Positions 11,549 through 21,220 of a stretch of 64,000 bases of DNA are shown here, one piece after another (position 1 is the stretch's first letter; each line of letters begins with the position of its first letter). Origin of the DNA: Gigaspora rosea. Lineage: Eukaryota > Glomeromycota > Glomeromycetes > Diversisporales > Gigasporaceae. Where the stretch lies: NCBI GenBank assembly GCA_003550325.1, contig QKWP01001172.1, positions 18,977 to 82,976 of the forward strand, written 5' to 3'. Position numbers and translations under genes: made by a program. Below the pieces are notes generated by a model. The model was not told the origin of the DNA and made no database searches. It worked only from the letters and a program-made list of their open reading frames with translations.

Positions 11549-12670
11549 AAATATTCAATAACCCTATTTCTAAAAACTTTTTTTTGTTATATCTAAAATT
11601 TTTTTAAATGTTAATATAATTTTATAAAATTTTATATATAAAATTTATAATCTATTTATTATTTAATAATATATAAATTGTATTACATTTATATATAAAA
11701 AATTTTTTTCTAATAAGCTTAAAACTTTGTAAAATTGGGTTAAAATTTGACCATTGGCTCCTATTTCTAGAAATCTAATATAAGTATTCTAAAAAAATTA
11801 AAAAAAATTTATAAAGTAAAAATATTTTTTATATTATTATTTTTTATGTTTTGTTTTTTCTTTTTTTGTTTTTTTTTGCTGCTCTTTGTTATTTTTTTGC
11901 TCTTGTTTCTTAAGTTTTTGTTGTTTAATATTTACTTTATTTTGTATTTCATATAAGCTAATTTACAAAATTGGATAATAAGTTTGATCTACCGATCCAT
12001 TTTAGATAGTTTTGCTACCAAAATGTTCGTCTCAATGAGATGATTCTAACAAGCTCAAAATCGTCAAAATCTGATTACAGGATCCCAAGATCATCACAAT
12101 TTTGTACTATTTTATTAGTAAATTTTGAATATATAAAGTTACTAATAAAATAATACAATATCGTAAGGGAGCCTACTTTTATCACCTGATTTTCTAGGGG
12201 GGATCAAAAATTTTGGAAATTATATATAACACATGATAATTTTCATATCTAGGGGGGGGGGTAAGGGCTACTAATAAACTGAAATCAGGTGATAAAAGTA
12301 GGTGCCCTAACGATCTTGAAATCCTGTAATCAGATTTTAGCAATTTTGGGCTTGTTAGAATCGTCTCATTGAGACAAACATTTTGGTAGCAAAATCATCT
12401 AAAATGGATTAGTAGATCAAAACATATTATCAAATTTGTAGAATAGCAAATTTATCTTTTAAAATTGCTTCAAAGGTTACTATAGTGGTAAATATGGTTC
12501 TATTTATACAAATGGTTATATTTATGCAACATGATATATTCTAACTTATACATTTGTATTCACATGACTTGTTTGAAAAAATTTGTATTTTATAGTCTGT
12601 TGTGACAAAAAATAAAAGATTTCTAACAATAGGGGTACCATATTTCTAGAAATAGGACCTATTACTTTAT
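11549..12670. mobile_element. Inverted-repeat element, copy A (same family as 49733-50692)
   Basis: Homologous along its length to the better-preserved copy at 49733-50692, including the ends (CCTATTTCTA... and ...TAGGACCTATTACTT). It contains a long internal palindrome with the GTCTC..GAGAC module near 12030 and 12365. A Harbinger-type MITE (12167-12307) is inserted at the palindrome centre. It sits between two array genes (11456 and 12857). Confidence 0.75.
12167..12307. mobile_element. Harbinger/Tourist-type MITE, 141 bp, TAA duplication
   Basis: Terminal repeats GGGAGCCTACTTTTATCACC and its complement (one or two mismatches), flanked by TAA at 12164-12166 and 12308-12310. Copy B at about 50300 has the same palindrome without the insert, i.e. 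an empty site. A 138-bp sister copy is at 47638-47775, and a longer relative at 57926-59152. No transposase is encoded. Confidence 0.9.
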
Positions 12671-12856
12671 ATCTATATTTAGTATTATTTAAATTATAAA
12701 TATTTACATGTATTTTTAATATTATTCATCAATGAACTGAATGAACTAAAACAATAAAGAACTTTGAACTTATTGAACTATTTGAACCATATTGAATGAA
12801 AAAATTATAAAAGGACTAAAAACTGTACCTTGAGCCTACATGCTTAGAGCATATAT

Positions 12857-13081
12857 ATGAAAAAGAAAAATACTTCAAGAAATAACAAAAGAAATACCAA
12901 ATCTTGTGACAATTGTAGAATCAAACATATATGCTACAATTACCTCAAACAAGAAAAGACCTGTGACCGCTTCAAGTGGAAAGGAATTACTTGCCTAAAT
13001 ACTAAATTCTATAAACCACGAGGACCTCAACCAAAAACAACTAAAGAAGCTTATACTATTAACCATATCTTGAACAAGTAA
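12857..13081 (+). CDS. Small Cys-rich basic protein (74 aa)
   Basis: Unrecognised family. Cys cluster CDNCRIKHICYNYLKQEKTC continuing to DRFKWKGITC: CX2C, then single Cys, then two more Cys spaced 8-9 residues, which suggests one zinc site. The rest is basic (KPRGPQPK). Its TAA (13079-13081) is followed immediately by the ATG of the next gene (13082). The frame is intact, unlike most neighbours. Confidence 0.5.
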   Translation: MKKKNTSRNNKRNTKSCDNCRIKHICYNYLKQEKTCDRFKWKGITCLNTKFYKPRGPQPKTTKEAYTINHILNK

Positions 13082-13544
13082 ATGAACCCAGAAATACCAA
13101 ATCAAAATAGATCATAAGAAGCATAACAAAAGATTATATTGACCTCCAAAAATCAGACCAAAACAATGTTCTTGAACAAATATTATCAAAAGAAGAATTA
13201 AATATAAAGTTACAGAAACTCCTCAAGCAATAGAAATTCAGATCCAAACACTACAAGGACAATTCACACTAACCGAAGCATATAAGAACTACAAATATTC
13301 TTTCCTATTCAAAAGAGCAAGAGCAATCCACAAGACTATAAATAACAAAAAGATAACTGAAATCATAATACAAAGAAAATACCTATCCCAAATTAGGAAA
13401 CTTGTAGAATTCTATATTGTGGAAAGCAACTTAGTAGAATACTGGTTTTATGAAAAAAGACCAAGCCTAGTACAATTTCATAACTATTTTAAACCAGCAA
13501 TTGACCAATTACTCAAAGGAACTTACAAAGAAAATAAAACATAA
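13082..13544 (+). pseudogene. Unrecognised array protein, frameshifted
   Basis: ATG 13082 directly abuts the previous stop. Coding signal shifts frame near 13110 and near 13215, then runs cleanly from about 13215 to TAA 13542-13544 (about 110 residues, e.g. TEAYKNYKYSFLFKRARAIH and YWFYEKRPSLVQFHNYFKP). Basic, probably helical, no motif I know. Tryptophan is written TGG here. Confidence 0.5.
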
Positions 13545-13565
13545 CTATAAGTTAACAAAGATTGA

Positions 13566-13919
13566 ATGAGTAATCTTAACCTTGATATAGAAGAATTATT
13601 GAATCTTGAACAAGAACCAAGCAGAAATAAACAAGAAGAAAGCCTAGCAATAAAACTTATCACTTTAATCTCATTATTAAACAAATTCAAAGATACTTAT
13701 GACAACTACTATTTACTATCTATAGTAGTATATGTTGCCATAAATAAATATCTAAAAGAAAATTTTGAACCAGAACATCCTTTGAAAAAGAAAATAGAAA
13801 ATTTTATTAATTCAACAACTAAAGAAGAATCTAGCTGGCAATTCCACAACAGAATAATTGAATTCCATAAAGAATTGAATATAAAAATATTAAAGAAACT
13901 TATATTCAAAAGTAAATGA
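13566..13919 (+). CDS. Array protein, paralogue 1 of a tandem pair (117 aa)
   Basis: Intact frame MSNLNLDIEELLNLEQ to LIFKSK. It is closed by a TGA that overlaps the ATG of the next gene by two bases within ATGA (13916-13919). The following gene is a diverged copy: shared SLAIKLITLISLL / NLAIKLTTLIGLF, DTYDNYYL / DTYDDYYL, EHPLKKKIE / EHPLRKKVE and SWQ. Function unknown; helical and amphipathic. The copies show that local duplication happened inside the array. Confidence 0.6.
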   Translation: MSNLNLDIEELLNLEQEPSRNKQEESLAIKLITLISLLNKFKDTYDNYYLLSIVVYVAINKYLKENFEPEHPLKKKIENFINSTTKEESSWQFHNRIIEFHKELNIKILKKLIFKSK

Positions 13920-14249
13920 ATTTAGAAGCATTAATCTCTTTAGAAAAAGGAGAAACTCAAAACGATAAAAAGAAAAATCTAGCAATCAAACTTACAACTC
14001 TAATAGGATTATTTAGAATATTCAGTGACACATACGACGATTATTATTTACCAAGCTCATTGCTAAAAGTTCTATTATTCAATATATAGAAGAAAAACTG
14101 AAAAAGAACACCCTCTTAGAAAGAAAGTAGAATTATTTTTAGAATACTTTGATTCCCAACAATACCAAGATAATATATCTTGGCAAGTCTGTGAATGAAT
14201 TATTAAATTCAATACAAAAACATTATCTCATGGGCTACTACTGTATTAA
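13916..14249 (+). pseudogene. Array protein, paralogue 2 of the tandem pair, broken
   Basis: Starts at ATG 13916 inside the previous stop. It aligns with its upstream paralogue (MNLEALISLEKGETQND..., then NLAIKLTTLIGLFRIFSDTY). Frameshifts near 14060 and 14098 and an in-frame TGA near 14208 (CE*IIKF; the paralogue has Arg at this place) break it. Ends at TAA 14247-14249. Confidence 0.6.
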
Positions 14250-14877
14250 AATTAATATACCCAAAGAATAGTATATGAACTACAAGAATCCAAAAGATAA
14301 AGAATTTATAAATAAACTAGTACAAGAACATATTGCCTTCAAGATCAACAAGGAAGACAATTTGCAAATATTTACTCCCAAGAGAAACTCAAAAATCAAT
14401 TTAAAATAATCAACACTAAAGCAAAAGAAGAGATAAAAAGAGTCGCCCAAAAATACAAAAAGAAAATTAGGAAAGAATTGACAATATATAATTGCTTTGA
14501 ATATATCCCTTATATATTCTTATATGATAAAATTATAGTAACAAATTCTTGTATAAAAGACCTTGAATCAAAAGAATTAACTGAAAAAGAAAAATAAGAG
14601 AACAAAAAGAATACTTAGACGTAATTTGGAGCATTGTTAATTACATAGTACCAAAATCAAGAATAGCACAATACGATCTCTTTGACTATCTCTTAAACCA
14701 TCTGTTTTAGCAGGCAAATTTGCCTATTAGAATTTTTAATGAATTTTTAAAATTTGGTTCTGATTTATTTTTATTAAAAATCAAGTTATTTTAAAAAAAA
14801 TTTTTTTAAATAATAACTATGAATATAGATTATATTTTAATGATTCTAATTTTCATATTTCTACAGAAAAAATTTAA

Positions 14878-15831
14878 GGGTAGAGTTAACGTGATAGGGC
14901 AAATTAATGTAGATCATTGCTAAATTTTTTTTATATAAGATAAAATATAATAAGAGTCATTTTGCTTATAATGTTTATATATATATTAAAAAAAATAAGC
15001 CACAATATATAAATATTGGATAATGTGATTATAAAAATTATATAAAAAGTTATAAATAGCTAGTAAGAAAACCATTAAAAGTCGATTACAAATTTTCGGG
15101 TGCCACACAAAATTTCAGGTGAAACTAGTGATTTGAACCGGTTGGGCTATAATCGGTTAACCGACCCGAACCGAATAAATTTCGGGTAATCGGTTGAGTA
15201 AATGCTTAATCGGTTGACCCGTACAACCGGTTGAGAATCGGTTGACCCGTACAACCGGTTGAGAATCGGTTAACAAAATGTAAATGACATCGTAAAAGAG
15301 CAAAGGTTCCGAAAAGCTCCAAAAAGAAAATGAATGAACATAGTAGATGAGGCAAAAATTTGAGTGAAGATCCGAGAATTCCCGAAAGTAAACGTGAAGT
15401 GATCTTAATCGGTTGAATCGGTTGACACCAAATATTTCGGTTCGGTTAACCGATTAAGGAAATTTTTCTCAGTTCAAATCACTAGGTGAAACATTATGCA
15501 GTATGCTAATCATTTCATGATTTTATTCGTATTCTAGAACATATTTGATATACGTATTGCTACAGTTCGTTCTAGATAAAAATATTTTTTTGTAAAATTT
15601 TTATAATTTATATGTATTGTTATAAAAAAATATATATGTGTGTGTTTAACAAAGATACTTGCGTGTACAGGTGTACTACTAGTGTAACCTCACATAATAC
15701 TGTAATATATATTATCAAAAATTTTATGCAGTAATGTTCTAGACTATTCCAAGAACACAACAATGATGATCATGTGTACCAAAAATTTAGCCACATTTGC
15801 ATATGATTAACAATACAATTTAACTCTACCC
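14878..15831. mobile_element. TTAA-flanked inverted-repeat element, nested
   Basis: GGGTAGAGTTAA at the left end and its complement at the right, flanked by TTAA at 14874-14877 and 15832-15835. TTAA duplication is typical of piggyBac- and Kolobok-type elements. Non-coding, so the superfamily is an inference. It contains the hAT-type MITE 15126-15484. Confidence 0.7.
15126..15484. mobile_element. hAT-type MITE, 359 bp, perfect 8-bp duplication
   Basis: Terminal repeat TAGTGATTTGAAC and its complement, flanked by GGTGAAAC at 15118-15125 and 15485-15492. The interior has many AACCGGTT/AATCGGTT tracts, i.e. CpG is still present. It is a young reference copy for the decayed relative at 42744-48892. 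Confidence 0.95.
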
Positions 15832-17134
15832 TTAAATTGACTATAAGCTAAAAAAATTTGAAATTTTTAAAAATTTTTGATTTTTAGAGAATTTATTTTT
15901 GACCATTGACAAACTTTTTAAAATTCTAAGAATATGTTCCCAATAATTTTGATACAATTATAGATTAAGTTATTATAAACAACTTTTATTATAAAAGTTT
16001 TTATAATTTTATAATTAAAATTTTAACTTTAATTAATAGAGAAAAAATATTTTCTCTTCGGAAATATATAAAAATTTGAAAATTTTTAAAAATTTTTGAA
16101 AAAATTTTATAGTAAAAGTAAAGAATTGGCTATATTTGAACCAAGTTTTCTTTTATATTTGAATATATATATAATTGAAATTTTAATAGATATCAATTAA
16201 CAATATATTAAAGTTTTATTTTAGCTTAGTAATAGGGAACATATCCTTAATAAAATTTTTAGTAATTTTAAAAACACATGTAAAAAAAAAATTCTAGTGA
16301 GCAAATTTGCCTGCTGGATGGTTTAAGGGATAGACCATACGAACAAAGAGTACCAATAGCAGAGAAATTATTAAACGGAACATATGACTATAAAAAAGAA
16401 TACGAACTTGCTAGAACAAGATACATCCAAGATAGAGAAAAAGAAGAGTGAATGTCATGACAACCAACAAGAAGATATCAAGAAACACAATTTTCAGAAA
16501 TAGAAAAAGCATATTTAAATAGAGCATTATTAGCATTAGAAGGAGCACCAAATACTCAAAAAAGACCAGGCTACACCTATAATATTTCCAAATACAGGAC
16601 TGACCCAAGCAACTCAAGACTACTTACTACAACATCACACTTAACCAGTATTAGAAACTACAACTGCTAGAAGGAATCCAAGAACTAACAATTTAGAAAT
16701 TATTGGAACACCTATAATTACTGAAGCAATAGGAATAATACTCCAAACAGCATTTGGACAATATACAGTATATTACGCATACGATCAGATCAATAATAAA
16801 AGACTAGGATTACCAACTAATATCTTTAATAACCGTTAGAAAAACAAGAACATATTATATAAAAAAAATAATACTATTTCTTGAAAATTACAAATCAGAA
16901 ATGTAAAAGAACTATCAATACTTGAAACACCAAGACTAAAAGAATATTATAAAACAGCTCTTATATCAATATTGGTAAACCAAGAAATACTTGAAGAAAG
17001 AATAAAAGAAATCTCAATCCAAAATATAGAAGGAGAAATAGTTGACAAAATAACTAAAACTCTTCTATACATCAATAATACAAAGTGACCAACTTATAGA
17101 AGCGATACCTTTAACTAATATCACCATATTGTTG

Positions 17135-17308
17135 ATGAACCACCTTATATTATGAGTACTCACTTATGATCGAACAACAATATATTTTATAGTTTTATTA
17201 GAACATACTATATTATTAGTAGCAATTTGTTATATAATTAAATTAATTAAAGAAGGAATTATCAAAGCTTATACTATTAAACTAGCTAAAGAACCATTTA
17301 ATGAATGA
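17135..17308 (+). pseudogene. Small membrane protein of the array, one internal TGA
   Basis: ATG 17135 overlaps the end of the preceding frame by 35 bases. It encodes about 57 residues with a hydrophobic segment (IYFIVLLEHTILLVAICYII) followed by a basic, cytosol-like tail. A TGA falls near 17153 (LIL*VLT) and the closing TGA at 17306-17308 overlaps the next ATG (17301). If the internal TGA were once TGG or CGA, the protein is otherwise intact. A single-pass membrane role is inferred. Confidence 0.45.
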
Positions 17309-18138
17309 AGAACAAAATAGAACACTAGAAGAATTAAGAAGATTCAGATTCAACTAGAAACCAATTTGTAGACCATCAAGAAATAAAAATGCAAAAAGAT
17401 ATCCATGAAATAAAGATTCCTAGAATCGAGAACACTCCAACAAATAACAGGAGATATTTGGAATACAATAAATGACCTTATTAATCGAATCAACTCAACA
17501 AATAATCCAAGACTAGGAGCAATTTTATTAACACTCGAAGGTGCAAGAAGTATAGCAAGAGAATTCTACCCCTTCGTACTAAAATATACAAACAAAATCC
17601 TGGAAGAATACTACCGCATATCTCAACAAGAACACAAACTTTATTCCCAGAACTAACAGGAAGAGCACTTGTAAAAGAAAAAGAAAAACAAAGTAACATC
17701 TATAATAATTTCTTAGAAAATATACAGGCTCAGATTGAGGAAATAAAAAGAAGATTAATAGCAGAATCACCAGAATTCTATAAAATAACTAAAGACAATC
17801 CACAAACAGGAGAAACATTCCATTATAGAGATTACAATAACCAATTTACAATATTACCATTCAACTTTCATCATTTAATATTACATTATTTAGGCGCTAG
17901 TAATAATATATTATATGCTAAAGGAGCAAGAAATAAATACTTCTTTGAAGAAGAAGAAAGTTACGAGTCAACATTATCAGAAATAAATAAACTCAATTAA
18001 GAATTTGCAAACGAAATTAGAAAACTTAAACAAGAGAAAGAAAAACTTGAAGAAGCCACGAGCAAAATAATCAATAGAATATTATCAGAAAAACTACTAA
18101 AAAATCTAAAAGAACCCAATTTAATTCATTCTAAATGA
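17301..18138 (+). pseudogene. Array protein with C-terminal coiled coil, frameshifted
   Basis: Starts MNEEQNRTLEELRRFRFN at ATG 17301, overlapping the previous gene by 8 bases. A TAG near 17355 and frameshifts near 17400 and 17630 break it. Good segments: LQQITGDIWNTINDLINRIN, RLGAILLTLEGARSIAREFY, FPELTGRALVKEKEKQ, ILPFNFHHLILHYLGA, and a coiled coil EIRKLKQEKEKLEEATSKII after an in-frame TAA near 18000. It closes at TGA 18136-18138 within ATGA shared with the next gene. No family recognised. The coding strand is extremely A-rich. Confidence 0.5.
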
Positions 18139-18614
18139 ATATAAAAGAAGAAAGAATAATAGAAGAATTAAAAGAAGAATATTTCAAAAGAACAGGAAGA
18201 AAAATAGAAGAATTTGGATACTGTACAATTGCATTAGATATAAAAGAAACAAACCCAATATATCTGGAACACGACCAATTATACAAAAAACTTGATTACC
18301 TACACTCCATTATAATCAATAATATAGGACAATATCTCATCAAAAGGAAAGAAAAACCTATCATAGGAAAAGGATATAAAAACGAATTAAATATTTACAA
18401 TTGTTATTTAGACGATCATTGCTAGAATAAATTAAACATAGCAAGAAGCATCTACAAATTACAAAAGCAAGTTTATCAACCCTATTTAGGACATGAAATA
18501 GGAATAGTAGCTGCAAATAGTCTATACGCAGACATAATAGAAAATATTATCCTAAGTATTAAAAGAGATCAATACCACCAAAAGATAGAAAACACCATTG
18601 AAAACATATCTTAA
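18135..18614 (+). pseudogene. Array protein, single internal TAG
   Basis: ATG 18135 lies in an ATGA overlap with the upstream gene. One frame of 159 codons runs to TAA 18612-18614, interrupted only by TAG 18423-18425 (DDHC*NKLNIARS), which fits CAG-to-TAG. Segments: ERIIEELKEEYFKRTGRKIE, HSIIINNIGQYLIKRKEK, YQPYLGHEIGIVAANSLYAD. Mixed helical, no motif recognised. Its stop overlaps the next ATG as TAATG. Confidence 0.55.
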
Positions 18615-18778
18615 TGCAACTTCTAGATTTAGATATTTCACATTATGATACCATAACACTTATAGAACTTATATTATTAGTTATGATTATAGTATTAACA
18701 CCCTTATTATTAGTTTATTGGATAAAAACGAACCCTTATAAAGATTCAAATGAACTACAACTCTCAATTAACCAATAA
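18614..18778 (+). CDS. Small single-pass membrane protein (54 aa)
   Basis: Intact frame MQLLDLDISHYDTITLIE followed by a hydrophobic stretch (LILLVMIIVLTPLLLVYWI) and a polar tail ending LQLSINQ. The ATG shares its A with the preceding TAA (TAATG). The next gene starts inside this one at 18750. The layout resembles translationally coupled small membrane proteins of phages and viruses; function unknown. Confidence 0.6.
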   Translation: MQLLDLDISHYDTITLIELILLVMIIVLTPLLLVYWIKTNPYKDSNELQLSINQ

Positions 18779-19327
18779 TCATTGACCACAATATTTTAGC
18801 CATTTGGCAGTAACAAGAAGAATAAAACTAAAACTAAAATATATTAGGCCAGAATATTTATTTGAACAATACTATTCATTCTTAATAAAACTAGAAGATT
18901 TAGGAGAAACCAAATATATTAAAAAGAACAAAAGAAAAGAACCTGTAGAAACCTTCTACAAAAACTTAGAAAAACTTAAATCAGACCTAAAAGCGAAATT
19001 ATTCATACTAGCACTAAGATATGAATCAAAGAACCAAGAAACGCTCAATATACATAATCGTTATGAAAATGAAGAATATTGGGAAATAGTAGATACAATT
19101 AGAAAACAATAGAATACCAAGATGCATCTTATAGCCCTACTACCAACAAGCAGAAAAAGGCAAACAAGAACAATTACTATAAAATTCCTTGAAGAATTAT
19201 ATAAAAACAAGTAGGAATTTGGATAGCAGACCAATACGTAATAGTAGAAACCTACGAAGAACTTGAAAAGTACCATGAACGGTATTGGGAACGAAAACCT
19301 ATTTCAATATTGGAACAACCCCTATAA
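18750..19327 (+). pseudogene. Array protein overlapping the membrane-protein gene
   Basis: ATG 18750 opens MNYNSQLTNNH, 29 bases inside the previous gene. A TGA at 18783-18785 interrupts it, then the frame is open (PQYFSHLAVTRRIKLKLKYI ... YENEEYWEIVDTIRKQ) to TAG 19110-19112. Reading continues through MHLIALLPTSRKRQTRTITI, shifts near 19210, and ends IWIADQYVIVETYEELEKYH ... to TAA 19325-19327. The second half could be a separate gene from ATG 19122. Basic; no family recognised. Confidence 0.45.
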
Positions 19328-19364
19328 TAAATATGAAGTAATATCATACCTACCAGAATGAAAA

Positions 19365-20451
19365 ATGACCCAACTAATATTATTTACAGAAGTAGAAAAA
19401 GAAGCATGTATATTATTAGCCCAAAGAATAAATCCGAACAAAGACTTTTATTTAAAATTAAATGGACCCGGAGGAAAAGCAATACATGAAAGAAATGAAA
19501 ACATAGATGTATATGTAATAAGAGAATGCTTTGAAGAAGCAGAAATTGCTTTAAGAAATGAAAAACTACTAAAAATAGTTGAAGAAACATGTTACTCGAC
19601 TAAGGAATGGAGAGCAGAAAACTGCCTACAAAAAGAAGCAAGCTATATAGTGACCCTAGCAATTTACCTATTAGAAGAACTGCCAAAACACACAGAACCA
19701 CATACATTAGGACCATGGCACCTTTATAAAATGAAAGACTTATTAAAACATCGAAATGAATTAGTACCAATACTTGAAGAAAATATAGAATTAATAGATG
19801 GAAAAATAAAAGCTTACGAACAAGACGTGTTAGAATTACCTATAAATGCACAAAAATTAGAAGAACTAAAGTTAAAAACAGAAAAACAACCTCAACGAAT
19901 TCAAGAAACTTTGAACTTTCTAAATGACATAGAAATAGAAATACCAGAGAAGAAGTACCTGAAATTCTAGACGAACAATTTCCTGTACTAGAACTCAACT
20001 CTGGAAGACTCTCATCATTCGAGATACAAACCTTAATTAAATAAGAAAAAGATTCAAGAAACAATTACACCACTCCGAAGAATTGAACATAGAATACAGA
20101 CAATAGAAAAATCATATAAAGGACTTAAATACTTATCCATATTTGACAAAGCGGAAAGGAAAATAATAGCCCAAAAATTCGGAGAACATCCAACAATAGC
20201 GGGTTTGTCTAAAGAAAACACAATATTACATAAATTCCGGAACACAAGATTTGAATTTGAAATTCTTAAAGTTCCACAAATAAACTAACGTATCTCAAGC
20301 TCCGCCTATCTAAAAATCAGACACAGATCGCCAGTACACAAACCTGGGAATTCTTCCAGAAGAATTATTCGAAATTACCCCTAATTTAGAAATTCCCGGC
20401 AACACAAAATCCGACCACACTTATAGCCGTTTTTATAAAATAATAATTTGA
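19365..20451 (+). pseudogene. Nudix-type hydrolase-like protein, C-terminal frameshifts
   Basis: Family knowledge: Nudix enzymes hydrolyse nucleoside diphosphates linked to X, using a GX5EX7REUXEEXGU box. Seen: ACILLAQR (strand before the box), GPGGKAIHERNE, then E-X7-RECFEEAEI, i.e. the RE..EE core is intact, with a few extra residues between Gly and Glu and the box Gly replaced by Glu. Downstream is a TEPHTLGPWHLYKMKDL motif of the type that follows the fold in MutT/NUDT15-like proteins. The first frame closes at TAG 19970. Related coding continues in other frames to 20044, 20288 and finally TGA 20449-20451 (LGILPEELFEITPNLEIPG), with TAA near 20311. It may have cleansed nucleotide pools for a replicating element. 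The catalytic Glu residues remain; activity is uncertain. Confidence 0.55.
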
Positions 20452-21220
20452 CTGGTTGAGTCACGTATATATAAATTGATGTTGATGAATACGTGATAGA
20501 AAATGATTACCGCGGGCAGATAGTCTGCTAAGTCAGTATTCGGCTAAGCATATCGATATGGGCTTACCAAAGCGGTTAAAAGCCAAGAATTTTCTTAGCT
20601 TGGAGTAGGTTGCTTAATTTATATCAGATTATTTTTGATTTTATTACTCTGACTGCTTAGTAATTCAAAAAAAAAAAAAAAAAATCAAATGGACTTGTTA
20701 TATACGTAACACAAGCTTTATATAAGAAAAATTTTTTGAGCGGTGCGCGGCTTTTCGCTAGTCTCTTCACGCCAAGCTAATTAGCGCTCTGAAAAACTCT
20801 TGCTTTTCATTTCCATATATAAAAATCTGTTCTTAATTTATCTGATTTCAAAGCGTTAAATCACTGGATGTTGACAATACCGGCTTCATTCACATTGTCC
20901 GCTCATGCACTTCGATATGCCATATTTAGTTTAACTTTTTTGTAAGTCTGTCAAGTTTCTAGATCAAACTAATTGTTCTCAAATTATTATCTCTTAAACA
21001 GTCTAAAGTGAAAATATTAACAATAAAGTATTGTTGCATGGGTAAAAATATTAACAATAAAGTATTGTTACATGGTAAATTGGCATAACCATTTTAAAAT
21101 ACTTGATACCATTTTACACATCTTTCAATTTAACTAGCCGTCTGTCAGCAATAAATCGACTTATATCTTAAGGAATGGGATGAGTAGAAAATTTTAATTG
21201 TTGTTAGCGTTAGTTGTCGA
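20452..21220. other. End of the array; no gene seen
   Basis: Base composition changes abruptly: G+C rises and plus-strand A-richness is lost right after 20451. A poly-A run lies near 20669-20686. Nothing else recognised. Confidence 0.5.

Larger units (their letters stand above)
14690..16329. mobile_element. AT-duplicating inverted-repeat element carrying two nested elements
   Basis: Ends CTCTTAAACC and GGTTTAAGGG with subterminal CAGGCAAATTTGCC (14718 and 16307 regions), flanked by AT at 14688-14689 and 16330-16331. Removing it and one AT restores GACTATAGACC (Asp-Tyr-Arg) in the host reading frame. Inside lies a TTAA element (14878-15831) that itself holds a hAT-type MITE (15126-15484). Same family as 40388-41042 and the element ending at 39282. 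No protein is encoded. Confidence 0.85.
14275..17169 (+). pseudogene. Large array protein interrupted by a transposon
   Basis: Unrecognised protein, the longest in the array. It starts at ATG 14275 (MNYKNPKDKEFINKLVQEH), shifts frame near 14340 and 14590, and reaches AQYDLFDY at 14689, where a 1640-bp element (14690-16329) is inserted. Coding resumes at 16330 with RPYEQRVPIAEKLLNGTYDY. Joining across the AT duplication gives a complete in-frame codon. Further on are two TGA within five codons (near 16451), a frameshift near 16570, then one long frame to TGA 17169 containing TAA, TAG, TGA, TGA and TAA. Recognisable segments: ALLALEGAPNTQ, QTAFGQYTVYYAYDQINNKR, LKEYYKTALISILVNQEI. ALLALEGA recalls AILLTLEGAR in the gene at 17301, a possible shared repeat. 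Confidence 0.55.

Noticed and set aside
7896-20451. Integrated giant-virus segment
   Set aside because: No major capsid, DNA polymerase B, packaging ATPase or transcription-factor hallmark could be read in any frame; the proteins are small and unlike those cores.
9545-20451. Firm claim that TGA codes Trp in this block
   Set aside because: TGG is used for Trp in the intact frames, TAA and TAG interruptions are equally frequent, and frameshifts are common; C-to-T decay is simpler.
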